A stretch of 64,000 nucleotides of DNA from Erodium maritimum (taxonomy: Eukaryota; Streptophyta; Magnoliopsida; Geraniales; Geraniaceae): positions 60,130,012-60,194,011 of the forward strand of contig OY997590.1 in the NCBI GenBank assembly GCA_963921825.1, given 5' to 3'. Position 1 is the stretch's first letter; each line of letters starts with the position of its first letter. The notes under the pieces are model-generated. The model saw nothing but the letters and a program-made list of their open reading frames with translations, ran no database searches and had not been told where the DNA came from. The translations under genes and the position numbers were made by a program. Shown piece after piece: positions 1 to 10,582 of the stretch.

Positions 1-195
1 TGCAGCATTTTGTTGCTGGCATACTGATTGTGTGTGGTTGCATGAACTATTTTTAAACTGTCGCGACTCGACTCAGGGGCGCCCCTGTAGTCGAGCGTGA
101 CGGTGTTGATGTCAGGTGGGTACAATGTAGTTCGGGGACGCCTGGACCGGATTGTTACTACACGATGTCAAGAAATGAGATTTTTAATGAAGTGG

Positions 196-330
196 AGAAA
201 GTTTTTAATTTGGTTGGCCCTGTGGGCGTGTTTGATTTTGATTGTCCCTGAGGGCGTGTTTGATTTTGGTTGGCCCGGTGGGCGTGGTTTGGTGTTGGTT
301 GGCCCGGCGGGCGAATGTTGTTGTGTTGTT
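196..330 (+). repeat. Degenerate tandem repeat in gypsy leader
   Basis: Four or so loose copies of a ~35-base unit with the core TTGGTTGGCCCGGTGGGCG. The same core appears in inverted orientation at 15,755-15,800, so it is a leader feature of this gypsy family rather than a gene. Open frames across it on both strands are by-products of the repeat. Confidence 0.65.
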
Positions 331-837
331 GTTTGGCCGTGTCGGCTTGTGTTTTGGTTGGGGTTGAATGACTTGTTTTGTCTGTGAGTCGTGGCGCGTG
401 TGTTTGCTGAATTGGTGGTCAAGCGTGTGTTTCGTTTAAGGCTAATTTTAGGGTTAAAACGAGCCAAGATTCGAGTTGGAACCGAGTTGGAAAACTGGTC
501 GGCGCGAGCGTCACGGATCCTGTCACGGATCCGTGACGGACCAGAGCGGTTTGTCAAATTTTAGGTCTTCGTCACGGCTCCGTGACCCCAACCGTGACGG
601 GGTCTGTCACGGGTACGTGATTCATGTCCTTTCCACCGTCGTGATTTCTTGCAATTTGGGTGTTGGTTTCGCGTGGCTGTGTTCGGGTTTGTGTTGGTGG
701 TAGAGGTCGAAATTTCGGTGCTGAAGGATGAGGTCTTGGGTTCGAGACTCATCGATGACCTACGGTAGTGATACAGCGCCTTGGTGTGAGAGTCACGCCA
801 CGGAGAGGAGTTAGGGTTGGTGCGATGTGGCGCCATA

Positions 838-960
838 CGAACTAGGTTTCCCCTAGGTGAACGGGTGTTTGAGGTTTCCCTCGCGTGAATGGGTGGTTTG
901 AGGCTTCCTTCACGTGAGTGGGTTGTTTGAGGTTCCCTACATGATCGAGTAACTAGGGTA
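838..960 (+). repeat. About four tandem copies of a ~29-base unit
   Basis: Successive units begin AGGTTTCC or AGGCTTCC and end GGGTGTTTG or a close variant, with the middle varying (TAGGTGAAC, CGCGTGAAT, CACGTGAGT, ATGATCGAG). It lies where gag is expected, but no gag protein could be read between about 400 and 1,750. That stretch is eroded or replaced. Confidence 0.55.
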
Positions 961-1763
961 TCGAGTGTTTGAGAAATAGTGGATTGCTGAGTTGAAAGTA
1001 GGATCCCCGTTGAGATTTCTCTACGTGACCGGGTAATTGGGGTATTGAGGTTGTAAGCAATAGTAGTTACTGAATTGAGGAAGTGTTTCCCGTGTCGAGG
1101 TTTATGTTACGTAAGCAAGTACTTGAGGTGTTGATGGTGTGAGCCGTGTGACGTTTGGCATCAGGTTTTGAGGTAGTGGTTGCCCTGGTTAGATCGGTAA
1201 GTCTTTAGTGCGTTACTAGTATGCCATAATCGAACGAGTGTCCGTGGAGGTGAGCATAACGCTCATCCCCTTTACTACTTTTCCCGCAAGGGACGAGTAG
1301 CGAACACTGGTTTGGTTGCGGAAAGTTATAAGTAAATGCATAGAGGACCGTGTGAGGGTTGCACTGGACCTTACCGGGGTGACTAAGGGAGTGGGTGTTC
1401 GGTCTCCGTTTTGGGCGTCAATTTTAATGGGTAACGGGGCGTCACACTCTTCTGCTTCGTCAAGTTGTGCTGAGTTAGAGCCGTTGAGTCCACCCCTGCG
1501 TCGGGACACGCCGGTTGGTGGTAGTGTGGTGTTGACGAAGGTCTGTCGTGCCTGCGAAGTTAGAAAGGCGAGCTGATACAGGAGGTTCGAGAGAGGGCTC
1601 AAGAGCCCTGATGCTGGATCGAGTCCTCACCCCGAGGATCGGGTATGTCGGAGTTGGTAGGCGCGGCGACGGTAGTGGAGCGAGGTTTTAGAGAGACTGC
1701 GAGGATCCGTAAGGATCGACAGCGACTGAGCTTGTGCGTGTATCTGTGGGAAGGATACTTACT

Positions 1764-3430
1764 AAATGTCAACCTTTAACGTAATCTTGGGAATGGATTG
1801 GCTGGCGAAGTACCGAGCCAATATCGACTGTCACAGACGACTAGTGACGGTGTCAACGGGCAACACGAGAGGTTCGTGTATTCTGGACAGTGGGAGCGGA
1901 GTTCTCCTGTCGACTTGTCCGTAGTAAAGGAAGTATCGGCCGTGTAGAGTCGAGAGTTACCGCGAGAGGAGTGCGAGTTCCCCGAGGTCTTCCCTATGGA
2001 ATTGAGCGGGTTGCCACCAGTTCGTGAGGTGCAGTTCAGGATTGACCTGGTGCCAGGAACGGCAGCGTTATCGATGGCGCCTTACAGGTTCGCGCCAGCC
2101 GAGTTGACCGATCTGAAGAGTCAGCTCGAGGAACTTCGGGAGAAGGGGTTTATTCGTCCGAGCACCTTGCCGTGGGGAGCGCCAGCACTTTTCGTGAAGA
2201 AGAAAGTGGAGAGCTTCAGATGTGCATGGACTACCGGAAACTGAACCGGGTTACGGTGAATGACCGACACCCGATGCCGAAAATTGACGACTTGTTCGAC
2301 CAGTTGAGAGGGTCGACGTATTTCTCGAAAATCGACCTACGATCCGGATGCTACCAGTTGCGAGTCCGAGAGGGGGACGTCGCAAGGACTGTATTCCGGA
2401 CATGCTATGAGCATTACGAGTTCGGGGTGATGACTTTGGACTGCCGAACGCACTTGCAGCGTTCTTGGATCTGATGAACAGTATATTCCGGCCGTTCTTA
2501 AATCGGTTTGTGGTGGTGGTTGTAGACGACAAAGATCCGGGAGAGAGTTGCCGGTGGTGCTGACGCCGAGGGCTGGGATCGCTGTGCTAATTGGGAGTTA
2601 CGGTATCGCGGAGGTTTGTTCATACCGCGTGACGGCGGAGGCGACGAGCTGCGAGAATCGCAGCATTCGCGTCTAACAGCGCACGTGAATGGCACTAAGA
2701 GGAGCGCGACATCCGGTAACATGTCTAGTAGTGCGGGAGGCGGAGAGCGATCGTGGGATTAGTATCACGGTGCCTCACTCGTCGGCAGGTGAGAGCCGAA
2801 CATCAGCGTCCCACTGGTTTATTGCAGCCACTGCCGGTTGCACAATGGAAATGTGGGCACGTCAGGATGGGTTTCGTGAACGGTTAGCCGAGTTCGCCTA
2901 CAACAACAGCTTTCAGGCCAGTAGCATGATGGCACCGCTCGAGGCGTTGTATGGTAGGCCGGGTCGATCGCCCGTGTGCTGGGCATAAGCGAGGAATAAG
3001 AGTTTACTGGGTCTAGAACTGGACCGAGAGACAGCTGAGTCGGTCGTGCCAAAGCATGAGCGGTTGAAGACCGCGCATAGTCAGCAGGAGCTATGCTGAC
3101 AGACGGCGCCGACCTCTCGAGTCAGCAGTCGGTGGTCTTGTATCTCTAGAGATGAGTCTGAAGGGTGGACTGATGCGTTTCAACCGCGGCGGAGGCGGGT
3201 TAGCCCCGCGGTGTATCGGGCCTTTCGAGGTCTTGAGTACGTCATTGAGTGGGCAGATGTCGAGGTAACGGGTGATGTCTTGTATGAGGACAACCCGGTT
3301 TGGGAAATGGATCCACGAGAGCAGGTCCTGCGCGGAAGGGGTTATCCGCTTAGAACGGGTGCAGTGGCGGCACCACGAGACTGAGTCGACTCGGGAACGC
3401 GAGGACGAAGTTCGCGCGAAGTAACCCGAT
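1764..3430 (+). pseudogene. Ty3/gypsy pol remnant (protease, RT, internally deleted integrase)
   Basis: Protease C-terminal part reads NVILGMDWLAKYRANIDC at 1,775-1,830. RT starts near 1,996 ([18 protein letters not shown]) and runs to about 2,230, where a frameshift moves it into the frame with [20 protein letters not shown] and FSKIDLRSG. The catalytic box survives as VVDD near 2,520. RNase H and most connecting sequence are missing: soon after VVDD the reading jumps to the integrase zinc-binding region (AEHQRPTGLLQPLP, ~2,790-2,830) and then to the end of the integrase core (LAEFAYNNSFQ, ~2,880-2,960), so the DDE centre is lost. C-terminal pieces (GGLMRFNRGGG, CIGPFEVL, EDEVRAK) lead to the polypurine tract. 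There are many stops and it cannot encode a working polyprotein. Confidence 0.85.
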
Positions 3431-3481
3431 CTGTTCGACTCCTGAGGTGCGTTGTTCTAGATTTCGCGGACGAAATTCGTT

Positions 3482-3495
3482 TAAGGGAGGTAGAC
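3482..3495 (+). other. Polypurine tract, gypsy element
   Basis: Purine-rich TAAGGGAGGTAGAC lies immediately before the LTR start TGTAAAGCCCG. It follows TTTCGCGGACGAAATTCG, a pattern I know from the pol end of plant gypsy elements. This fixes the LTR boundary at 3,496. Confidence 0.7.
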
Positions 3496-3803
3496 TGTAA
3501 AGCCCGTTTATTTAAAAAGGGGGTTTTCCTTTGTAATTAGAATCGTCGGGGTAGGTTTGTGCAATAAGTGGTTTTGTTAAAAGAATTTTCAACAAAAAAA
3601 AACTGCTGGGCTGGTTCGTTCATTGGGCCTGGCCCAACCAGCTGGCCCAAGCCCTGGGTATTTATACCCACTTTTAGGGTTTGAGAACCCACTCTCCCTC
3701 TCCTTCTTCGTGTGAAGCCGCCCCCTCTCTCCCGACCAGCTCCTCTCACCCACTCATCTCTCTCCCTCACCTCTCGGCCACCTCCGCCCAGAGCCCACGG
3801 CGC
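3496..3803 (+). repeat. Gypsy 3' LTR, left part (U3 and start of R)
   Basis: Starts TGTAAAGCCCG. A TATA-like TATTTATA lies at about 3,658-3,665, followed by a CT-rich stretch that may hold the transcription start. The LTR is interrupted after 3,803 by the copia insertion and continues at 12,276. Confidence 0.8.
3799..3803. other. 5-bp target site duplication (GGCGC), left
   Basis: GGCGC precedes the copia 5' LTR here and follows the 3' LTR at 12,271-12,275. The exact match confirms that the copia element inserted into the gypsy LTR as one unit. Confidence 0.95.
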
Positions 3804-5491
3804 TGTTAGTCTTAGTGCCCGTAGTTCAATCCTAAATGTCCAAATGTATATATCATCGTTAGCAATAAAATTAAAGCGGCTTTATATTACTTATGTGTTG
3901 GAGTAATATATCGATGTGTGCTCTGATCTATGCCCACCATGCGAATAGAACCATAGATCGAGATAGATCACACTCGATGGGTCCCTAGTCAACAAAGCTT
4001 CACTAGAAGCGACTAGTATGAAAGATGGCTCTTTATGGTTTACGTTCTGTTAGTCATTGGAATGGGATTCCGGAGTCTGATCATAGATATCATGTGGGAC
4101 ATGATATTGGACGACCCGCCCTGAATATGTGCCATAGATTAAGTCATGAACATATTCAGTGTTGTAGCTTGTCATGTATCCTTAGACCAAGGAGTCTTTG
4201 TGATCGCTATGTAGTCAACAACTGAGTTTGACCTGAGCCTAACGTTGTCCGTAACAGGGCTTCCATAACGGCCAGGATTGGCTTGGGGACGGGCTACATG
4301 AGTGACACGAAAGACGGCTAAGGGATTTATCCCTCATACTAAGGTATGGGAAAGATATCGGTTCTCGGCCACTTGATCGAGAGTGACTGGAAGAATAGCA
4401 TGGCCATGCACATGATACTGGGTATCATATCTTCAGTCATCTCACATATCAAGGAACGGTGATTGAGAATAATAAGGATGACGGCTCTATGCCTTATCTC
4501 AATCAGGATATCGGAGATAAAAGGATAATGACAGGGACGACGGAAAGGTTAGAATCGACAGGGTCGATTCGTTATGTAGTGTCAGGAAATACTAAAGTCT
4601 CGTTAGTTGCCACTTAAATAGGATCAAGTAAAATGGGATTTTACGTTGATCTATTGACATGCATAAACCTAAGGGTCACACCGGAGGATGAAACTCATTG
4701 ACACATTTATGGAGAATGGCCAAAAGGGAGTTGTCTCGGGACATGACCAAAACTGGGTTTTGGGTCATGTGCCCGTACGTGAATAGGACTTTACGGATCG
4801 AGACAAGGCTTGGAGTCTTGGGATTGATCGCGTCGGATAATGTTGGACATTTCCGGTATGGAAGGCTTGGAGGCGATGAGCGAATCACGGGACCTCGTTA
4901 GAAATGGCCACGGGCCATGTTCCAAGAGGCCCATGAAAGGCCCATGCAACCAAGGCCCATAGAACTAATTAATCAAGTCTTGATTAATTAGTACTAAGTA
5001 AGCAAGACAAGGATTAAGGTGTTGGTGATTCACCACCTAACCCAATCTTGTCTTGCCATACTTTGTCCTATTTACACCTTACTTGACACCATACTTGTCC
5101 CATGCCTTTAGTTGGACAAGTATGGGTTTTGTTATGTTTAAGTCATCTTTTTTCAACATAACAAAGACAAGACAAGAATAGGAAACACATTTTCTCTCCC
5201 TCTTCCATGGCCATTTCGGGTTTGGCTAGTTTCCACCTCCATGTTTGTGTTCTTGAGTCCTCAAAGAGAAGAACTACGTGGCTTTGATTCCCATGTGGAT
5301 ACGTAGGCGTCTTGGAGACTCAAGCCAATCATTCGTTAACCGGTGTTCTTGTTTTGGTAAGAACTAGTGCTGAATTTTTCTCTTGTTAATCCATTCTTTG
5401 TTAGTTGTTTCATGGTTTTAATTGTCTCTTGGTTTTCATTGATTTTCCGCTGCGAATTGGTTCATCTCCAACCCTACCTCGAGACCCAACA
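3804..5491 (+). repeat. Copia 5' LTR (1,688 bp)
   Basis: Begins TGTTAGTCTTAGTGCCCG and ends GAGACCCAACA. It contains a perfect 13-bp stem-loop at 4,965-4,991. The short open frames inside (4,025-4,225 and 4,698-4,901) are repeated in the sister LTRs only because the copies are young, and they resemble no protein I know. Confidence 0.95.
4965..4991 (+). other. Perfect 13-bp stem-loop in copia LTR
   Basis: CTAATTAATCAAG, one T, then CTTGATTAATTAG. It occurs again at 11,744-11,770 and, on the other strand, at 29,378-29,404. The position in the second half of the LTR would suit an R or U5 RNA structure, but its role is unknown. Confidence 0.7.
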
Positions 5492-5492
5492 G

Positions 5493-5505
5493 TGGTATCA
5501 GAGCC
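5493..5505 (+). other. Primer binding site, tRNA-iMet type
   Basis: TGGTATCAGAGCC starts one base after the 5' LTR ends. It is complementary to the 3' end of plant initiator methionine tRNA, the usual primer for copia elements. Confidence 0.9.
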
Positions 5506-7041
5506 GTGCTACCTTCGGGATTCACAAGACGGTGTTCAAAGTTTCGGTTTTGCTTGAAAGTTTCGTTTTTGGCATGTTGTTTTGCTAAATTGTTTGATAA
5601 CATGTTTTAAATTACTTGTTTATGGATTTAATGCATGTAAAATGAATTTTTTAAAATTATTTCAAATCTGGAAATTTTGAAAAAAGTTTGATTTTTCGGG
5701 TCTCGGGAGCGGGACTCTCGGGGAGCCGAAACCGAGACCGAACGGGGATCCGTTGGACGGAGCTAGGCCAAGCATGACCATTGGATGGTTGATATGCCAA
5801 GGCTAAACCGTTTTGTTAGTTATGACGAGTTTGGAACCGTCATGACGAACTCGAAGATCAAATGTTCAAAAGTTTCATTTTTGAACGGTTTCGATAAACC
5901 GAGCATCAAAAAAAAAAAATTCGAAACTTGGCTATTAATTAAAACCGGAAAATCACATGATGTTTGATAACATGCTTGTTTGATAACACGATGTGTGATG
6001 TGATGTTGGCATGGTGTACATAATAGCCCCGAGCTCAATTTAATTATTTATCGCTTTTCACGGCCTGCGAGCCGTTAGAGTTAACGTGTAATTATTCTTT
6101 CAAGGTGTGGTCGTCGAACCACTTGTTTGTAATATTTATTTATTCCCGACCTGCGAGTCGTGTATTAAATTGTAATCTTTTACTCAAGACGAAGAAAGGG
6201 CGAAAAGGTCATTTGGTGGCTTTTCGGGTGTTGGCATCGGCTTGGAGTCGATGGAGCTCAAGAAGCTAGTGGGAGTTAGTTTAGGGGGCTATTATGTGCA
6301 TATTTATCGCTTTATGCTTGGTTTAGTTTATGCATGATTAATTCTATGTGTTTTAGAATTGCATGCTTAACTTTATTTATCGAGCATATCACCTCACATG
6401 CAAAGATAAAATTGGACTTTTAATCCTTGTGTGTGAACCCTTAGAATCGTCATTGCATTGGATGTAGTTGACGGGTTCAAAGGAAGAATTACATTGGATG
6501 TAATTTGAGGCATCATTGCATTTGGAATGTAGTTGATGTGCTCATCGCATCTAGGATGTGCCAAAGTTTTGAACACAACTGGACAAGTAAAAGCGGGTCA
6601 TGTCCGATACCTCCCAATCATCAACACCTTACTACCTCCCCGTCCTATGGTTGTCGTGCGCATTAGCGGAGCATCCATGGGGAAGCGGGGTAGTAGGTTT
6701 GGACGACATATGTGGGTGTCGTGCGCATTAGCGGAGCACCTACATAGTGACGAGCCATAGTTGAAAATTGGTGGACCCGACTACGATTCTCGGCCTGAGG
6801 TTGAGCTAGGGTAACAGATAGGGTAAGTCGTGTACATAAGTACATACCCTAGCCAAGAGTCACATTGGATGTGATTGGATGGAGTCCTACCTACATAGCT
6901 CGATTAAGTGGTGAGCATTAGTTCAGCTTAATCGAGTGAATCAAGGATCTTGGTTTCAGATTCTAAAGGTTTAGAATTGATTGTTGGTGTTTAAGCTTGA
7001 TCTTCATAAAATTTATTCAGTTTACTGATTGAATTTTATCT
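5506..7041 (+). other. Copia untranslated leader with short repeats
   Basis: About 1.5 kb between primer site and first gag codon, with no protein match. It contains an A-run near 5,908-5,920, three or four loose copies of CATTGCATTGGATGTAG between 6,450 and 6,560, and a direct repeat GTCGTGCGCATTAGCGGAGC at 6,653 and 6,718. Confidence 0.6.
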
Positions 7042-7693
7042 GTGGTAGATCAAATGGCAAATTCAGCGAACATTAATAGTTTGTCATTAAAAACCATTCT
7101 TGACAGGGTCAAGCTAAATGGGACAAACTATTTGGACTGGTACAGAATTTTGAGGATAGTCCTCAAGTCTGAACGCAAAGAATATGTCCTTGACAAGGCT
7201 GTCTCTAAGACCATATCAGAGTTACATGAAGTGTCATCAGCTGCTGAGAAGAATATCTCAGGGATCTGGGATCCAAGGATATTCTGATGGTCAACAAGGG
7301 AATTGGAAGTGGCAAGGGCTGGGCCCATGCGCACTTGGTAGGAAAGATGAGACACCTGAGAATGTCTGCTTCTACTGCCAACAGCCTGGTCATTGGAACC
7401 GGGATTACAGGAAGTTCACGGCTGATCTGAAGAAGGGCAGTGGGACTGCGCCTTCATCAAATAGCCTGGATGATCTGAAGAAGGGCAGTAGGACTGCGCC
7501 TTCATCAGGAAACCTGGATGATCTAAGGAAGGGCGGTGAGATCGTGCCTTCATTCGGTATTAACTCTATAGAGCTACATCTCTCTACTTCCAAAGATTCA
7601 TGGGTATTAGATACCATGACTGAATCTCACACATGCACTAATATATGGTGGCTGAAAGTAGGAGAGATTTGGAAAGCACGAAATGGACCTTAG
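7042..7693 (+). pseudogene. Copia gag remnant with broken zinc knuckle, start of protease
   Basis: The gag start reads LSLKTILDRVKLNGTNYLDW and VLKSERKEYVLD. It stops at 7,285 after an apparent internal deletion, because the central gag domain is missing. In a second frame the CCHC zinc knuckle reads CFYCQQPGHWNRDY, where the final Cys is replaced by Tyr. Three short repeats with DDLKKG/APSS follow. The protease active site expected as DTG reads WVLDTMTESH, so the catalytic Gly is lost. Capsid assembly and polyprotein processing could not come from this copy. Confidence 0.85.
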
Positions 7694-8640
7694 AGTTGTG
7701 GCAACTGCTGTAGGATCCATGAGTCTTGCTTTGCCAAGAGGCCTTGTCTTAGTATTGTATAATGTATATTGCATACCTACTTTTAGTAGGAATATTATAT
7801 CTGTATCCGTGTTTGACAAGGAAGGATATAATGTTAATATTGGAAATGGAGTTTTCAATGTTCTATGCAATGATATGTTTTATACCAATACTGACATGGT
7901 TGGAGGATTGTACATATTAGATATGGGTAACAATGCCTCAAGTTCTATATATTCCGTTAATACCAAGAGATCTAAATCCAACGATTTAAACCTAACTCTG
8001 TTATGGTACTGTCATTTGGGTCGCATAAACAAGAAGCGCCTATCAGCACTTCAGAAGTGCGGGCTTTCAGGTTCATTCGAATTCCATTCGATCGATAGGT
8101 GCAAGGTTTGTTTGATGGGCAAAATGACTAAAGTGCCCTTTATCGATCGCGATGAAAGGGCGGGTGAATTATTGGGGCTGATACACTCGAATGTGTGTAG
8201 ACCAATAAGTTCACTTGCCAGGAGGGGTTTTAGCTACTTTATCACATTTACTGATGATTACAGTAAATATGGTTATGTCTATTCGGTGAGACATAAGTCT
8301 GAAGCTTTTGATAAATTCAAAGAGTTTAAGACTATAGTAGAAAACCAGCTCGACAAAGGTATTAAGGCACTTCGATTGGATCGAGGTGGAAAATACTTGA
8401 CCACAGAGTTATTAGATCATCTAAAAGAGAATGGGATCCTTTTGGAATGGACTCCTCCTAGGTCACTGTAGTTGAAAGGTGTAGCCAAACGGAGAAATCG
8501 GACATTGTTAGACAATGGTCTGTTCCATGATTAGTTGCACTGATCTCCCAATCTCTTTTAGGGGTTTTGCTCTAGAGACGACCGCATTCATAGTGAATCG
8601 GGCTTCGACGAATGGTGTGGAAGGGACACCATTTTAAAAA
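7683..8640 (+). pseudogene. Copia integrase remnant with two altered DDE residues
   Basis: The GAG-pre-integrase zinc region (LLWYCHLGRINKKRL and CKVCLMGKMTK) leads into the core domain (YFITFTDDYSKYGYVY). The first catalytic Asp, normally in HTDVxGP, is Asn here (HSNVCRP). The second is kept in LRLDRGGKY. The third, normally Glu in GVSERRNRTLL, reads GVAKRRNRTLL after an in-frame stop at 8,469. Two of three metal ligands are gone, so strand transfer activity is not expected. Confidence 0.85.
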
Positions 8641-9007
8641 TGGTACGGGATGATGCCCGCTTTGTCCTTCCTAAAGATTTGTGGTTGCGAGGCTTATGTG
8701 AAACATTTGGTTTCGACTAAGCTCGAACCAAGATCTGAGATATGCACCTTCGTGTGGTATCCCAAAGAAACAAGGGGATACTATTTCTACAATCCCAGTG
8801 AGAACATGGTGTTCGTCGCTTGGGGTGGGGTCTTTATGGAAAAGAAGTTTTGTTTCCAAAGACGTCATTGGGAGGACTGTGCATCTCGAAGAAATTCAGG
8901 ATGGTACAGATCTGTCTAAACCAATTGGCAACCCAGTAGAAAGGAGCCAGAGATTGTCGTAGAGTAAGAACCAATTCCTGTTACAATTCTGGAAGGTCCA
9001 AGGCGAT

Positions 9008-10560
9008 TTGAAAGGATCAATCTTCCACCTCCAAGATATGGTATCCGGAGGTGACAATGAAGTCATGGTGGATCACGATGATCCAGCCACCTTTCAGGAA
9101 GTCGTGGATGGGCCCAACTCCGAGTTATGGCTGGGAGCCATGAGGGAGGAAATGCAATCCATGTCGGACAACCGAGTCTGGGAACCGGTTGATCCCATCA
9201 ATGGTGTGAGGACCATAGGATGCAAATGGATCTTCAAGGTGAAGATGGACATGGACGGCAACCCTCTGACCTACAAAGCTCAACTGGTGGCGAAAGGTTA
9301 TAGGCAGATCCAATGGATTGACTATGAGGAAACCTTCTCCTTAGTGGCTATGGTCAAAATCGATCCAAATTCTTCTTGACATAACTGCGTATCATAATTA
9401 CGAGATATGGCAAGTGGATGTCAAAACCGCTTTCCTAAATGGAAATTTGACTGAGTACGTTTGTATGTCTCGGCCCAAAGGTTTTGACGATCCGAAGAAT
9501 AAAGGAAAGATTTATAAGTTGTTGAAATCCATTTATGGATTGAAACGAACTTCTCGGAGTTGGATCCTTCGTTTTGATGAAGCTGTAATTGGATTTGGCT
9601 TAATCAAGAACGAGGATGAATCTTGCGTTTATAAGAAGGCTAGTGGGAGCAATATTACCTTTCTGGTTCTCATTGAAAACGACATCCCAACCTTGCACGA
9701 GACTAAAGCTTGGTTGAGGAAGTGTTTTTCAATAAAGGACTTAGGCGATGCTTCTCATATCTTAAGGATTAAGATATGTAGAGATCGCACCAAGAGGGTC
9801 TTGGATTTAAGTCAGGGAACCTATGTGAACAAGGCATTGAGTAGGTTCTTAATGCTCGATTCAAAGAAAGGACTCTTACCCACTAGTCATGGCATTCATC
9901 TCAGCAAGACTTAGTGTCCTAAGACACCTGATGAGCTGAAAAGGATGATGAGAATCCTATGCGCCTAGGGGCAGGATCGATCATATATGCCATGACATGT
10001 ATGAGACCAGACGTCTCGTAAGCCTTATGTTGTACCAGTAGACATCATTCTAACCCGGGGGGAAGATGATGCTGAACTAGTCGTCGAAGGATGAGTAGAC
10101 GCTAGTTTTCCAAGACAAATCCAGATGACTTTAGAAGTCAATCAGGATATGTGTTTACGCTGAATGGCAGAGCTTTAGCTGGGAAAGCGTAAAGCAAGAT
10201 ACCATTGCCGAATCTACGACAGAGGCCAAGTACATGGATGTTGCAGAGGCAGCTAAGGAGGCTATGTGGATTTGGAAATTCATGGCAGGGCTGGGTGTAA
10301 TTAAAAACCCATCCAGTCTGGTGAATCCATTTTGCGACAACACAAGGGCCATTGCGCAAGCTAAAAGCCTAGATCGCATAACAAATCCAAACATGTACTG
10401 CGGCGTATCCACCTCATCAGATAAATACTGAACTGAGGTGAAGTGAAGATAACCGATATTGCAACAGATGATAACATAGCCAACCCTTTGACTAAGGCAG
10501 TGTCACTGCCTGAACATGTTAGACATGTAAAGTCGATGGGGACATATTGGAGTTTAGATT
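9008..10560 (+). pseudogene. Copia reverse transcriptase and RNase H remnant lacking YVDD
   Basis: RT N-terminal part reads CKWIFKVKMDMDG and KAQLVAKGY, with a frameshift near 9,375, then QVDVKTAFLNGNL and LKSIYGLKRTSRSW. At the polymerase centre FLVL is followed directly by IENDIPTLHETKAWL. The segment that should carry YVDD is deleted in frame (near 9,670), so DNA synthesis is impossible. RNase H and C-terminal pieces follow in changing frames: TEAKYMDVAEAAKEAMW (10,205-10,270), FCDNTRAIAQAK and IANPLTKAVSLPEHV. They end just before the polypurine tract. Confidence 0.88.
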
Positions 10561-10568
10561 GGAACTAG

Positions 10569-10582
10569 GGCAAGTGGGAGAT
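10569..10582 (+). other. Polypurine tract, copia element
   Basis: GGCAAGTGGGAGAT directly precedes the 3' LTR start TGTTAG, the usual arrangement for plus-strand priming in plant copia elements. Confidence 0.85.

Noticed and set aside
97..557. Open frames of 96 and 129 residues on opposite strands
   Set aside because: They translate the GGCCCGGTGGGCG leader repeat of a gypsy element, and the same sequence recurs non-coding at 15,755-15,800.
4025..4901. Two small frames (66 and 67 residues), the first identical in three LTR copies
   Set aside because: The copies are too young for conservation to mean anything, there is no similarity to proteins, and the second frame is already changed in the solo LTR.
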